NCBI RefSeq assembly: GCF_014203015.1
Contig: NZ_JACHIB010000003.1
Location: 202,463-266,462, forward strand
From: Castellaniella defragrans
GTDB lineage: Bacteria > Pseudomonadota > Gammaproteobacteria > Burkholderiales > Burkholderiaceae_B
Direction: 5' to 3'
DNA: 64,000 nt
Shown: positions 53,811 through 63,697 of the stretch, in pieces
How positions within the stretch are numbered: the stretch's first letter is position 1
How the letters are laid out: each line of letters starts with the position of its first letter
The notes under the pieces: model-generated
The model's input: only the letters and a program-made list of their open reading frames with translations
What the model was told of the DNA's origin: nothing
Databases searched by the model: none
Made by a program: the position numbers and the translations under genes

Positions 53811-54647
53811 ATGTCCAGGACCTACTATGCGCCGCACGGCGGCCATCCCCCGCAGACCGATCTGCTGACCGACCGCGCGATGTTCACCGAAGCCTACGCC
53901 GTCATTCCGAAAGGCGTGGTGCGCGACATCGTCACCAGCCACCTGCCGTTCTGGGACGACACCCGGCTGTGGGTCCTGGCGCGCCCGCTGACGGGCTTCG
54001 CCGAAACCTTCTCGCAGTACATTGTCGAGGTCGGCGCGGGCGGCGGCAGCGAGCGGCCCGAACAGGACCCGGAGGCCGAGGGCGTGCTGTTCGTCGTCGA
54101 GGGCGGGATCGAGCTGACCCTGGCCGGCGCGAAGCATGTCCTGAAGCCGGGCGGCTACGCCTTCATCCCGCCGGCCTCGGACTGGGCCCTGCGCAACCGC
54201 GGCGCCGAGGCCGCCCGCTTCCACTGGATCCGCAAGCGCTACCAGGCCGTGGACGGCGTGCCCCTTCCGGAGGCCTTCGTCACCAACGAGCAGGACGTCG
54301 AGCCCATCGCCATGCCGGGCACCGAGGGCCGCTGGGTCACCACGCGTTTCGTGGACATGGCCGACATGCGCCACGACATGCACGTGAACATCGTCACCTT
54401 CCAGCCCGGCGGCATCATCCCCTTCGCCGAGACCCACGTGATGGAGCACGGCCTGTATGTGCTGGAAGGCCAGGCGGTGTACCGGCTGAACCAGGACTGG
54501 GTCGAGGTCCAGGCCGGGGATTTCATGTGGCTGCGCGCCTTCTGCCCGCAGGCCTGCTACGCGGGCGGTCCCGGCCCCTTCCGCTACCTGCTGTACAAGG
54601 ACGTCAATCGCCACGCTTCCCTGACGCTGGGGAATCTGGGCCGTTGA
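53811..54647 (+). CDS. allE: (S)-ureidoglycine aminohydrolase-like bicupin
   Basis: 278 residues with two cupin domains. The N-terminal cupin has EGVLFVVEGGIELTLAG and LKPGGYAFIPP; the C-terminal cupin, with likely metal ligands in FAETHVMEHGLYVLEG and GDFMWLRAFCPQACYA, resembles AllE/YlbA. AllE releases ammonia from (S)-ureidoglycine in allantoin breakdown. No other allantoin genes are here, so the reaction is inferred from family only. Start 53811 has TGGAG upstream. Confidence 0.82.
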   Translation: MSRTYYAPHGGHPPQTDLLTDRAMFTEAYAVIPKGVVRDIVTSHLPFWDDTRLWVLARPLTGFAETFSQYIVEVGAGGGSERPEQDPEAEGVLFVVEGGIELTLAGAKHVLKPGGYAFIPPASDWALRNRGAEAARFHWIRKRYQAVDGVPLPEAFVTNEQDVEPIAMPGTEGRWVTTRFVDMADMRHDMHVNIVTFQPGGIIPFAETHVMEHGLYVLEGQAVYRLNQDWVEVQAGDFMWLRAFCPQACYAGGPGPFRYLLYKDVNRHASLTLGNLGR

Positions 54648-54696
54648 GCGGTGTCTCCCCACCGCGCGCCTTGCAAGGCACGCGGATTCGTCCGGC

Positions 54697-55599
54697 TCAG
54701 GACAGTCCGCGGTGGCCTGTCCCGTGTCTCTCCTCATCCAGCATGTCGGCCAGAGCCCGCGCCAGGGCCTGGACGGTGACGTCCGCCGCCGGGCGGTGGA
54801 AAAGGGCGATCTCGTAGTCGTCGACGGTCGGCAGGCCTTCGCGGGCTCCGAGGACGGCATGGTCCCGCGTCACGGTGCGCAGGGGCAGCAGGCTGATGCC
54901 CAGGCCGGCCGCCACCGCGTGCTGGATGCCGTTCAGGCTGGAGCAGGTATAGGCGATGCGCCAGTTCCGGCCCATGGCCTCGATGGCGCGGATGATGTCC
55001 TCCCGGTACAGGCCCCGGGGCGGAAAGGTCACCAGCGGCACCGGATCGGCCCGCAGGCACGGATGCCGCGCGCTGTCGATCCAGGCCAGGGTTTCCGGGC
55101 GGCAGGCGACGGCCGCGCGGCTGTGGCGGCGCTGCTTGACCAGGATCAGGTCCAGTTCCCCCCGGTCGTAGCTGGACACCAGGCCGGAGCACAGGCCGCT
55201 GGTGATTTCCAGCTTGACCTGGGGATGGTGCCGGCTGAAGTCCGCCAGGACCTGCGTCGCGCGGCTGGCGACGAAATCCTCCGGTACGCCCAGCCGGACG
55301 ATGGCGCCGACCGCCGCGCCCGCCATCACGTCCAGGATCTGGTCGTTCAGCGCCAGCAGGTGGCGGGCGTGGCCGAGCAGCGCCTGGCCGGCGTCGGTCG
55401 GCAGGATCTCGCGGCTGCCGCGCTCCAGCAGGCGATGGCCGACCAGGTCCTCGAGCCGGCGGATCTTCTGGCTGACGGTGGACTGGGTGGAGTGCAGGCG
55501 GGCCGCGGCGGCGGTGAAGCCGCCGCAGTCCACCACGGCGACGATCGCCTTCAGCAGGTCCGGATCGAGGAGCGGCCGGTGGGGCCCGTCGGGTTTCAT
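54697..55599 (-). CDS. LysR-family transcriptional regulator
   Basis: 300 residues. HTH: LLKAIVAVVDCGGFTAAAARLHSTQSTVSQKIRRLEDLVGHRLLER, followed by a substrate-binding domain. It converges on the allE-like gene and lies head-to-tail after the cadA-type ATPase gene, so neither neighbour is certainly its target. Start ATG 55599; ATG 55617 is also possible. Confidence 0.9.
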   Translation of the reverse strand: MKPDGPHRPLLDPDLLKAIVAVVDCGGFTAAAARLHSTQSTVSQKIRRLEDLVGHRLLERGSREILPTDAGQALLGHARHLLALNDQILDVMAGAAVGAIVRLGVPEDFVASRATQVLADFSRHHPQVKLEITSGLCSGLVSSYDRGELDLILVKQRRHSRAAVACRPETLAWIDSARHPCLRADPVPLVTFPPRGLYREDIIRAIEAMGRNWRIAYTCSSLNGIQHAVAAGLGISLLPLRTVTRDHAVLGAREGLPTVDDYEIALFHRPAADVTVQALARALADMLDEERHGTGHRGLS

Positions 55600-55646
55600 G
55601 CCTGGATTATCCCGCATTCGGGCACGCGCGGGCGCCGGCCTGGGAG

Positions 55647-57929
55647 TCAGCGCCGCAACAGCCGCAGGCCGTTGCCCACCACCAGCAGGCTGGCGCCCAC
55701 GTCGGCGAACACCGCCATCCACAGGGTACCCAGGCCGGCGACCGTCAGGACCAGGAACACCGCCTTGATGCCCAGGGCGATGGCGATGTTCTGCACCAGG
55801 ATCCGGTGGGTGGCGCGCGACAGCCGGATGAACCAGGGGATCTTGCGCAGATCGTCGTCCATCAGCGCGACGTCGGCGGTCTCGATGGCGGCGTCCGTGC
55901 CCATCGCGCCCATGGCGAAGCCCACGTCGGCGCGCGCCAGGGCGGGCGCGTCGTTGATGCCGTCGCCCACCATGCCCACGGCGGTACCCGGCACGGCCAG
56001 GCCGCCGACGATCCGCAGCTTGTCCTCGGGCAGCAGATCGCCTTCGGCGCGGTCGATGCCGGCCTGGGCGGCGATGGCCGCGACGGTGTGCGGGTTGTCG
56101 CCCGACAGCATGGCGGTGCGCACGCCCAGCGCGTGCAGGGCCTGGATCGCGGCCGCGCTGTCGGGCTTGATCGTGTCGGCGACGGCGTAGAGCGCCAGGG
56201 CGCGGTGCTCGTCGGCCAGCAGGACGACGGTCTTGCCCTGGCGTTCCAGGGCTTCCAGGCGGGCTTCCAGGTCGGGCGAGCACAGGCCGCGTTCGTGGAT
56301 CAGCCGGTGGTTGCCCAGCAGGTGCGGGCGGCCGTCGACGAGGCCGCGGGTCCCGCGCCCGGCCAGGGCCTCGAAGGCCTCGACCGGCGCGGCGGGTCCC
56401 GCGTCCAGGCCCTGCGCCACGGCGCGGGAGACGGGATGGTCGGAACGGGCCGCCAGCGCGGCGGCCAGGGCGTGGCTGCGCGCGGGGTCGGCCGCGTCCA
56501 GGGCCAGCGCGTCGGTCAGCACCGGCCGGCCGTGCGTGACGGTGCCGGTCTTGTCCAGCGCGATCCAGCGCAGCAGCCGGCCCTGTTCCAGGTGGACGCC
56601 GCCCTTGACCAGGACGCCGTGGCGGGCCGCCGCCGCCAGGCCGCTGACGATGGACACCGGCGTCGAGATCACCAGGGCGCAGGGGCAGGCGATCACCAGC
56701 AGGACCAGCGCCTTGTAGATCCAGTCGTGCCAGCCGCCCAGGCCCAGCAGGGGCGGCAGCACGGCGATGGCCACGGCCAGCAGCACCACCAGCGGGGTGT
56801 AGACCCGGGCGAAGCGGTCCACGAAGCGCTGCGTGGGCGCGCGCGCCGACTGCGCCGATTCGATGGCCCGGATGATGCGCGCCAGGGTCGAATCGCCGGC
56901 GGCCGCCAGGGCGCGGTATTGCAGCTCGCCCGCGCCGTTGATGGTGCCGGCGTAGACCGGGTCGCCGGCCGTCTTGTCCACAGGCAGGCTTTCGCCGGTG
57001 ATGGGGGACTGGTCCACGGCCGAGCGGCCGGACTCGACCCGGCCGTCCAGGGCGATGCGCTCGCCCGGCCGGACCCGCACCAGGGCGCCGGGGGACACGT
57101 CGCGCGCGGGGACGTCGCGCCACCCGCCGTCCGCCTGGCGGACCGAAGCCCGCTCGGGCGCGAGCCGCAGCAGGCCCTGCACGGCGCGGCGGGCGCGGTC
57201 CAGCGAGCGCGCCTCGATGCGCTCGGCCAGGGTGAACAGCACCATCACCATCGCCGCCTCGGCCCATTGGCCCAGGACCAGGGCGCCGGTGACGGCGATG
57301 CTCATCAGGGCGTTGATGTTCATCTGGCCGTGGCGCAGCGCGGTCCAGCCCTTGCGGTAGGTGCCCAGGCCGCAGCCGGCGATGGCGAGGACCGCCAGGA
57401 CCGCCGGGACGGCCCAGGGCGCCTCGGCCCAATGGGCGGCCTCGGCCGCCAGGGCGGCGGCGCCCGAGGCCGCCAGCGGCCACCAGGGTCCGGGCGCCTC
57501 GGGCGCCATGCCGGCCGGCGCGGCGGCCTCGCCGGCCTGTTCCGGCGTGAAGCCCAGGTCGCGGATCGCCCGCAGGATGGATTCGAGCGCGTCCGGCGCA
57601 TGGACGACGGTCAGGACGCGCCGCATCAGGTTGAAGTCCAGCGAGCGCACGGCGGGCAGGGCGGACAGCGCTTTGCGGATCAGCGCTTCCTCGGTGGGGC
57701 AGTCCATCTGCTGGATGCGCAGCTCGGTCCGCAGGTCCGCGCCCTGTTCGACGGAGGGCGCCAGCGGGACGGCGTCCGGCCGGCCGTGCGGGCGGGGATC
57801 GGCCGCGCCGCACCCATGGCCGCACGGGTCGGGCGCCCGGGCATGGCCGTGATCGTGACCGTGCGGGTGGCCGTGATCGGGGCCTGCGGCGGGGTGTCCG
57901 TGGGCGTCGTGACCGTGTGCGTGCGGCAT
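55647..57929 (-). CDS. Heavy-metal efflux P1B-type ATPase (Zn/Cd/Pb)
   Basis: 760 residues. The N-terminus is His-rich (HAHGHDAHGH and later repeats, about 1-50), followed by an HMA domain with MDCPTEEALIRKAL. Membrane CPC in VIACPCALVISTP, phosphorylation site DKTGTVTHGRP, and GDGINDAPALARADVG are present. Zn/Cd/Pb specificity is suggested by the CPC and the CadR-like regulator next door. Expressed from a promoter with a MerR operator at 57961-57991; divergent from the regulator. Confidence 0.93.
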   Translation of the reverse strand: MPHAHGHDAHGHPAAGPDHGHPHGHDHGHARAPDPCGHGCGAADPRPHGRPDAVPLAPSVEQGADLRTELRIQQMDCPTEEALIRKALSALPAVRSLDFNLMRRVLTVVHAPDALESILRAIRDLGFTPEQAGEAAAPAGMAPEAPGPWWPLAASGAAALAAEAAHWAEAPWAVPAVLAVLAIAGCGLGTYRKGWTALRHGQMNINALMSIAVTGALVLGQWAEAAMVMVLFTLAERIEARSLDRARRAVQGLLRLAPERASVRQADGGWRDVPARDVSPGALVRVRPGERIALDGRVESGRSAVDQSPITGESLPVDKTAGDPVYAGTINGAGELQYRALAAAGDSTLARIIRAIESAQSARAPTQRFVDRFARVYTPLVVLLAVAIAVLPPLLGLGGWHDWIYKALVLLVIACPCALVISTPVSIVSGLAAAARHGVLVKGGVHLEQGRLLRWIALDKTGTVTHGRPVLTDALALDAADPARSHALAAALAARSDHPVSRAVAQGLDAGPAAPVEAFEALAGRGTRGLVDGRPHLLGNHRLIHERGLCSPDLEARLEALERQGKTVVLLADEHRALALYAVADTIKPDSAAAIQALHALGVRTAMLSGDNPHTVAAIAAQAGIDRAEGDLLPEDKLRIVGGLAVPGTAVGMVGDGINDAPALARADVGFAMGAMGTDAAIETADVALMDDDLRKIPWFIRLSRATHRILVQNIAIALGIKAVFLVLTVAGLGTLWMAVFADVGASLLVVGNGLRLLRR

Positions 57930-57960
57930 GGCGGATTCCTGTGCTGCGATCTATGATGGC

Positions 57961-57991
57961 AGTACACACCTTGTAGCCGCTGCAAGGTCAA
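57961..57991 (-). promoter_or_regulatory. MerR-type operator and promoter for the metal ATPase
   Basis: On the minus strand TTGACC (57986-57991) and TGTACT (57961-57966) are separated by 19 bases, the stretched spacing typical of MerR-activated promoters. The 21-base dyad at 57968-57988 has ACCTTG and CAAGGT arms within that spacer. Confidence 0.85.
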
Positions 57992-58052
57992 GCGCCCGGG
58001 ACGCCCTCCTGAAAAGGTCCCCCGGCCGCCATTTCCCTCCGGAGGACCCCGC

Positions 58053-58484
58053 ATGAAGATCGGCGAACTGGCCCGCGCCGCCCGCTGTTCCACCGAAACC
58101 GTCCGCTTCTACGAAAAGGCCGGCCTGCTGCCCGCGCCCGCCCGCAGCGAGGGCAACTACCGGCAGTACGGCCCCGCGCACCTGGAGCGCCTGCGCTTCA
58201 TCCGCAACTGCCGGGGGCTGGACATGGCGCACGACGAGATCCGCGCGCTGCTGGGCATGATCGACCATCCCGCCCGCGATTGCGGCCCGATCAACCACCT
58301 GCTGGACGAGCACATCGCCCACGTCGACGTGCGCCTGCGCGAGCTGCAGGACCTGCAGCGGCAACTGGTGGAGCTGCGGGAGCAGTGCCGCGCCGAGCAG
58401 CCAGTGGATGCCTGCGGCATCGTGCAGGGACTGGCGCGCATGGAGACGGCCGACGGCCCGGCGCGAAACACGCACATCGGTTGA
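58053..58484 (+). CDS. cadR: MerR-family Cd/Pb/Zn-responsive regulator (CadR/PbrR type)
   Basis: 143 residues. HTH: MKIGELARAARCSTETVRFYEKAGLLPAPARSEGNYRQYG. Metal-binding Cys candidates are in HPARDCGPINHLL, REQCRAEQ and DACGIV. It activates the divergent ATPase gene when metal binds. GGAGG precedes ATG 58053. Confidence 0.9.
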   Translation: MKIGELARAARCSTETVRFYEKAGLLPAPARSEGNYRQYGPAHLERLRFIRNCRGLDMAHDEIRALLGMIDHPARDCGPINHLLDEHIAHVDVRLRELQDLQRQLVELREQCRAEQPVDACGIVQGLARMETADGPARNTHIG

Positions 58485-58591
58485 ATGAGGCGGGCCGGCA
58501 TCCGGCCAGAGCACGAGACGGGAAGCCGCAGACAGTGCTATTGCACGGCAAGGCGAACCAACGACGTGATGCGGCCGGATGCCGGCCCGCC

Positions 58592-59485
58592 CTAGACCGG
58601 GTCGAAGTGGGTCATGACATCCAGCACCGGCAGGTCCTCCATGACGCGGCGCCGGGCCTCGACGGCGATGGCGTGGCCCGCCTCGATCGTCAGCCGGCCG
58701 TCCATTTCGATGTCCACCTCTACCCAGACCATGTCGCCCATCTTGCGGGTGCGCAGGTCGTGGATGCCGCGCACGCCGGGCGTGCCCAGGATGCGTTCGC
58801 GGATGGCGCGCTCGGTGTCGGCGTCGGCGGCCCGGTCCACCAGGTCGTTGAAGGCCTGCCAGGAAAATTTCCAGCCCATGCGCACGATCATCAGGCCCAC
58901 CACCAGGGCGGCCAGGGGATCGGCCAGCGGCAGGCCCGCCAGGTTGGCGCCCACCCCCATCGCCACCACCAGCGACGAGGCCGCGTCCGAGCGGGCGTGC
59001 CAGGCGTTGGCCACCAGCAGGGTGGAGCGCACGCGGCGCGCGACCCGCAGCAGGTAGCGGAACAGCAGTTCCTTGGAGAGCAGGGCCAGCAGGGCGACGT
59101 AGAAGGCGGCCGGATGGACGACGGGGATCAGTTCGGGCGCCTGCAGGCGCTGGAAGCTGCCCCACAGCATGCCCAGGCCGACGGCGCCCAGCAGCACGCC
59201 GATGCCCAGCGTGGCGGCCGTCTCGAAGCGCAGGTGTCCGTAGGGGTGGTCGGCGTCCGGACCCTTGGCGCTGTGCTTGTTGGCGAACAGCACCAGCCCG
59301 TCGGATACCAGGTCCGACAGGGAGTGGATGGCGTCCGCCACCAGGGCCTGGGATTGCGCGAACAGGCCGACCGCCATCTGGACGCCGGTCAGCAGGAGGT
59401 TCACCCAGACGCTGACCCAGGTGCTGCGCCGGGCGGCGGCCTGGCGGTCCGGCGTTTCGACGCGGAGGGCGGGTGGAGGAGACAT
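58592..59485 (-). CDS. Cation diffusion facilitator (CDF) transporter
   Basis: 297 residues. Transmembrane metal site: HSLSDLVSDG in the second helix pair and HARSDAASSLVVAMG later; C-terminal cytoplasmic domain with GIHDLRTRKMGDMVWVEVDIEMDG. Typical of FieF/Zn-Fe exporters. Start ATG 59485 has GGAGGAG upstream; the frame is open to 59551. Near the metal ATPase and its regulator, but no shared operator is seen. Confidence 0.92.
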   Translation of the reverse strand: MSPPPALRVETPDRQAAARRSTWVSVWVNLLLTGVQMAVGLFAQSQALVADAIHSLSDLVSDGLVLFANKHSAKGPDADHPYGHLRFETAATLGIGVLLGAVGLGMLWGSFQRLQAPELIPVVHPAAFYVALLALLSKELLFRYLLRVARRVRSTLLVANAWHARSDAASSLVVAMGVGANLAGLPLADPLAALVVGLMIVRMGWKFSWQAFNDLVDRAADADTERAIRERILGTPGVRGIHDLRTRKMGDMVWVEVDIEMDGRLTIEAGHAIAVEARRRVMEDLPVLDVMTHFDPV

Positions 59486-59568
59486 GCCCGCAAGTATACG
59501 GCGGGCGGTCCCGGCGGACGCGTGCGGTACACTGAAAATCCGGTCGGCCATACAGGATCGCGGTCCGC

Positions 59569-60780
59569 ATGCGGCTTCCTTTTCGTTCCGTCCCGGCGCG
59601 CTGCGCGCGCCTGGTGCATCGGTTTCCCTGGCATTGGCTGATCGCCGCGCTGGTCGCGGCCGACGGCTACCTGTTCCTGCGGCCGCTCTGGCAGGCCATC
59701 GGCAGCCAGGGCCTGCTGCAGACCCTGCAGATCCGCGACGGCGCCGGCGTCGCGGCCTTCCTGGATTCGGGCGGCATCGCCCAGATGTCGCGGCTGATGC
59801 TGGGCCTGGGCGTGCAGGTGATGGCGGTCGGGCTGCTGTACCGCGCCCGCATCGCCTGGACCATCACCCTGCTGCTGCTCGCGGCGGTGGGCACGGTGTC
59901 CCTGTGGCACGGCCAGGGACATTTCGGCCTGCTCGCCTATACGGCCGTGCTGGCCGGGGCGCTGATCGGCTACTGGCGCCATTTCGACCGGGCCAGCCTG
60001 ACGGCGGGCAGCCTGTTCGCCGCGCTCAGCGTGCTCAGCCTGCTGGTCTACGCGGTGTTCGGCGTCCTCTACCTGGGCGAGGAATTCTCGCCGCCTGTGC
60101 GCGATCCGGTCACGGCCCTGTATTTCTCCATCGTGTCCATGTCCACGGTGGGGTATGGGGACATCGGCCCGAAGACCGACGCGGCGCGCCTGTTCACGAT
60201 ATCCATCATCATTCTGGGAATCACGGTCTTCGCCACGTCCATCAGCGCCGTGGCCGGACCCTTGATCGGCGGCAACATCCGCCGGCTGATGCACGGAAGG
60301 AAACCACGCACCATGCGCAAGAACCACATCATCCTGGCGGGGCTCGGCCCCCTGGCCGAGAGCCTGTACGGCGCGCTGCGCCAGCGCGGCCACGACGTCA
60401 CGGTCATCGTCCCGTCGGCCGAAGGCCATCCGTATCCGGCCGACGCCGACGTGCTGGCGGGCGACGCCTCGGAAACCGGCGTCCTGCTGCAGGCCGGCGC
60501 GGCGCACGCCCGGTACGTGCTGGCCCTGCGCCAGGACGACGCGGAGAACGCCTTCATCGTCATGGCGGGCCGCGAGGCCGGCGGCCCGGACACCAAGCTG
60601 GTCGCCCTGGCGAACTCGCCCCAGCACCTGGCCAAGATCCGGCGGGTGAATCCCGACATCCTGATCTCGCCGCAGGCGCTGGGCAGCGAGATCCTGGCCC
60701 GCACCCTGAGCGGCGAATCCATCGACGAGGCGCTGATCACGCGCCTGCTGTTCGGCGAGAAGACGCCCGACCCGGCCTGA
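59569..60780 (+). CDS. Potassium channel protein with RCK (TrkA-N) domain
   Basis: 403 residues. An N-terminal block of several hydrophobic segments leads to the pore: YFSIVSMSTVGYGDIG (selectivity filter TVGYGD). After a final helix, KNHIILAGLGPLAESLYGAL starts a Rossmann TrkA-N domain that gates the channel. The pattern is of the VIC/Kch family (K+ channel, ligand-gated). Divergent from the CDF gene. Confidence 0.92.
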   Translation: MRLPFRSVPARCARLVHRFPWHWLIAALVAADGYLFLRPLWQAIGSQGLLQTLQIRDGAGVAAFLDSGGIAQMSRLMLGLGVQVMAVGLLYRARIAWTITLLLLAAVGTVSLWHGQGHFGLLAYTAVLAGALIGYWRHFDRASLTAGSLFAALSVLSLLVYAVFGVLYLGEEFSPPVRDPVTALYFSIVSMSTVGYGDIGPKTDAARLFTISIIILGITVFATSISAVAGPLIGGNIRRLMHGRKPRTMRKNHIILAGLGPLAESLYGALRQRGHDVTVIVPSAEGHPYPADADVLAGDASETGVLLQAGAAHARYVLALRQDDAENAFIVMAGREAGGPDTKLVALANSPQHLAKIRRVNPDILISPQALGSEILARTLSGESIDEALITRLLFGEKTPDPA

Positions 60781-60792
60781 CCGGGCCCCCGC

Positions 60793-62862
60793 TCAGCGGA
60801 TGCGCATGCCCGGCTGGGCGCCTTCCCAGGGCTCCAGCACGTAGATGCCGGCGTCCACGCCCTCGTCGGCGTGGCTGGCCGCCAGCACCATGCCCTCGGA
60901 CACGCCGAAGCGCATCTTGCGCGGCGCGAGGTTGGCCACCAGCACGGTCAGCTTGCCGGCCAGGTCCTCGGGCCTGTAGGCCGACTTGATGCCGGAGAAC
61001 ACCTGCCGCAGGCGGCCTTCGCCCACGTCCAATGACAGGCGCAGCAGCTTGTCCGAGCCCTCGACTTCCGCGCATTCGACGATGCGCGCGATGCGCAGGT
61101 CGATGCGGCCGAAGTCCTTGATGTCGATGGGATCGGCGATGGGCTCGCCGCCCGGCACGGCGGCCGGGGCCTGGGGCGGCTCGAACAGGGCGTCGAGCAG
61201 GGCCGGATCGACGCGCTGCATCAGGTGCTTGAAGGCGGCGATGCGCGCGGGCAGCTCGCCGGCGTCGGCCCAGGCGTAGGTCCTGTCGCGGCCGAACAGT
61301 TCGCGGGCGACGCGTTCGGTGAGCGCCGGCAGCACCGGCGTCAGCATCACCGACAGGGCCTGGAAGCCGGCCAGGGCGCGCGAGCAGATGTCCTGCAGCG
61401 CGGCCTTCTGTGCGGGTTCTGCCTGGGCGATGCCCTTGGCCAGCACCCAGGGCTGGGCCGCGTCGAAGGCCTGGTTGATCTTGTCGGCCTGCGCCATGAT
61501 CCGGCGGATGGCGCGGCCGTATTCGCGCGCCTCGAAGTCGGCCCGCACCTGTCCGGCGCAGTCGCGCAGTTCGGCACGCAGGGCCTCGGTGTCGCCTGCA
61601 TAGGCCAGGGCGCCGTCGAAATGGCGGGTGATGAAGGTGGCCGCCCGGCTGGCGATGTTGACGTACTTGCCGATCAGGTCGCTGTTGACGCGGGCGACGA
61701 AGTCGTCCGGGTTGAAGTCCAGGTCCTCGACGTGGGCGTTGAGCTTGGCGGCGATGTAGTAGCGCAGCCATTCGGCGTCCATGCCGATGTCCAGGTAGCG
61801 CAGCGGGGAAATCCCCGTGCCGCGGCTCTTGGACATCTTTTCCCCGCTGACGGTGATGAAGCCGTGCACGTGCAGCAGGTCGGGGACCTTGCGGCCGGAG
61901 AACTTCAGCATCGCGGGCCAGAACAGGGCGTGGAAATAGACGATGTCCTTGCCGATGAAGTGCACCTGCTCGGTGTCGCCGTCCGGCGCCAGCAGGGCGT
62001 CGAAGTCCAGGCCGTTCTTGCGGCAGTAGGCCTTCAGCGAGGCCAGGTAGCCGACCGGGGCGTCCAGCCAGACGTAGAAATACTTGCCCGGCGCGTCGGG
62101 GATGGGAATGCCGAAGTAGGGCTCGTCGCGGGAGATGTCCCAGTCGGCGAGGTTCGCCTCGGCGCCCTCGGCCGTGCCCAGCCATTCGCGCGTCTTGGCG
62201 AGGACTTCGGACTGCAGCCGGGCGGTACCGTCGGCGCGCGTCCCCGTGGTCCATTCCTGCAGGAAGGCCACGCAGCGCGGGTCCGACAGGCGGAAGAAGA
62301 AGTGTTCGGAACTGCGCAGCACCGGCCGCGCCTTGGTCAGGGTGGAATAGGGCTCGATCAGTTCGGTCGGGCTGTAGACGGCGCCGCAGGATTCACAGGA
62401 ATCGCCGTACTGGTCCTTGGCGTGGCAGCGCGGGCATTCGCCCTTGATGTAGCGGTCGGGCAGGAACATGCCCTTGACCGGATCGTAGAACTGCTCGATC
62501 TCGCGGCTGTCGATGAAGCCGGCGGCCTTGAGCGCGCGGTAGATGTCCTGGGACAGCCCGACGTTCTCCGGCGTGTCGGTGCTGTGCCAGTGGTCGAAGC
62601 GGATGTGGAAGCCGTCCAGGTACTTCGGCCGCTCGGCGGCGTAGCGGCCCACCAGTTCCTGGGGCGTGATGCCCTCGGCCTGGGCCTTGAGCATGATGGG
62701 CGCGCCGTGGGCGTCGTCCGCCCCCACGAAATGCACGGTGTGGCCCGCCATGCGCATGGCGCGCACCCAGGTGTCGGCCTGGATGTATTCCATGATGTGG
62801 CCGATGTGGAAGGAACCGTTGGCGTAGGGCAGGGCGGTGGTGACGAAGATCGTGCGCGACAT
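60793..62862 (-). CDS. metG: Methionyl-tRNA synthetase
   Basis: 689 residues. ATP site HIGH in [12 protein letters not shown], zinc site with CPRCH and CESCG, KMSKS in [11 protein letters not shown], and a C-terminal tRNA-binding domain from about 580 ([22 protein letters not shown]). Standard long bacterial form. Divergent from the toxin-antitoxin pair. Confidence 0.98.
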   Translation of the reverse strand: MSRTIFVTTALPYANGSFHIGHIMEYIQADTWVRAMRMAGHTVHFVGADDAHGAPIMLKAQAEGITPQELVGRYAAERPKYLDGFHIRFDHWHSTDTPENVGLSQDIYRALKAAGFIDSREIEQFYDPVKGMFLPDRYIKGECPRCHAKDQYGDSCESCGAVYSPTELIEPYSTLTKARPVLRSSEHFFFRLSDPRCVAFLQEWTTGTRADGTARLQSEVLAKTREWLGTAEGAEANLADWDISRDEPYFGIPIPDAPGKYFYVWLDAPVGYLASLKAYCRKNGLDFDALLAPDGDTEQVHFIGKDIVYFHALFWPAMLKFSGRKVPDLLHVHGFITVSGEKMSKSRGTGISPLRYLDIGMDAEWLRYYIAAKLNAHVEDLDFNPDDFVARVNSDLIGKYVNIASRAATFITRHFDGALAYAGDTEALRAELRDCAGQVRADFEAREYGRAIRRIMAQADKINQAFDAAQPWVLAKGIAQAEPAQKAALQDICSRALAGFQALSVMLTPVLPALTERVARELFGRDRTYAWADAGELPARIAAFKHLMQRVDPALLDALFEPPQAPAAVPGGEPIADPIDIKDFGRIDLRIARIVECAEVEGSDKLLRLSLDVGEGRLRQVFSGIKSAYRPEDLAGKLTVLVANLAPRKMRFGVSEGMVLAASHADEGVDAGIYVLEPWEGAQPGMRIR

Positions 62863-63027
62863 GGGGGCGGGAAGAGGGGAAAAGGCAAAGGATTGATTCT
62901 ATCAGTCCGTGATGCTCGTCATGAGGTCCTGTCCCCCATGAAGATGAGTGTGACATTGATGGCGCACCTCGCCTGGCGATGCTGATGTTCTGTGTCCATA
63001 CTGCTCCGGTCGATGATCCGATTGATC

Positions 63028-63043
63028 TTTATTCGTCAATAAA
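63028..63043 (+). promoter_or_regulatory. Palindrome upstream of the toxin-antitoxin operon
   Basis: TTTATT-CGTC-AATAAA is a perfect six-base-arm repeat ending five bases before the toxin ATG. It probably is the antitoxin's autoregulatory operator. Confidence 0.55.
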
Positions 63044-63048
63044 CGAAA

Positions 63049-63399
63049 ATGATTCCCTACCGGATTGAACACTACCTGACGGCGGATGGGCAGGACGATG
63101 TTTATCTGAACTGGCTTCGTCGCGTGCGTGACCTCCAGGCCAAGGTGGCGGTGATCCGGCGCGTGAACCGGATCGAGCAGGGCAACTTTGGCGACCACAA
63201 ATTCTGCCGGGATGGCATCTGGGAATTGCGTGTCGATGTCGGGCCAGGCTATCGCGTGTACTACGCCTGGGCGGGACAGCGCGTCGTGCTGCTGCTTGGC
63301 GGTGGCGACAAGCGCACACAGGACACCGACATCGATCGAGCTGTAGCTTATTGGCGGGACTGGCAATGGAGAAATGACGATGAGAAGCAGAGGACATGA
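63049..63399 (+). CDS. RelE/ParE-superfamily toxin, HigB-like
   Basis: 116 residues: YLNWLRRVRDLQAKVAVIRRVNRIEQGNFGDHK, GIWELRVDVGPGYRVYYAW and VLLLGGGDKRTQDTDIDRAV match the addiction-module killer family. It would be an mRNA-cleaving toxin. Its gene overlaps the antitoxin gene by 26 bases, with the toxin first. The ATG lacks a good ribosome site. Lower GC than the core region suggests transfer. Confidence 0.85.
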   Translation: MIPYRIEHYLTADGQDDVYLNWLRRVRDLQAKVAVIRRVNRIEQGNFGDHKFCRDGIWELRVDVGPGYRVYYAWAGQRVVLLLGGGDKRTQDTDIDRAVAYWRDWQWRNDDEKQRT

Positions 63400-63697
63400 C
63401 GAGGCGATGGCCGAGCTGTATCGCAGCGATCCGGCGCTGGCGCTGGAGGTGATCAACGGCATCCTGGAAGAGGGCGATCAGGCGGAACTGCTGACGGTGC
63501 TACGTCAGCTTGCGCAGGCGTTCGGCGGCGTGCAGGCGGTGGCGGAGCAAGCGCATCTGAATCCGACGCAGCTTTATCGGACGCTGTCCCCGAAGGGAAA
63601 TCCGGCGTTGAGCAGCCTGACGGCGATTCTGAAGGCGATGGGGTTAAGGTTGGCGGTGCAGCCGGTGGATTGTCTTGAGCCTGCGCGTGGGGGGTGA
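63374..63697 (+). CDS. HigA-like antitoxin with helix-turn-helix
   Basis: 107 residues: a HTH region GGVQAVAEQAHLNPTQLYRTLSPKGNPALSSLTAILKAMGLRLAV matches the addiction-module antidote family. It neutralises the preceding toxin and represses the operon. ATG 63374 has GGAGAA upstream; ATG 63380 is an alternative. Confidence 0.83.
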   Translation: MTMRSRGHDEAMAELYRSDPALALEVINGILEEGDQAELLTVLRQLAQAFGGVQAVAEQAHLNPTQLYRTLSPKGNPALSSLTAILKAMGLRLAVQPVDCLEPARGG

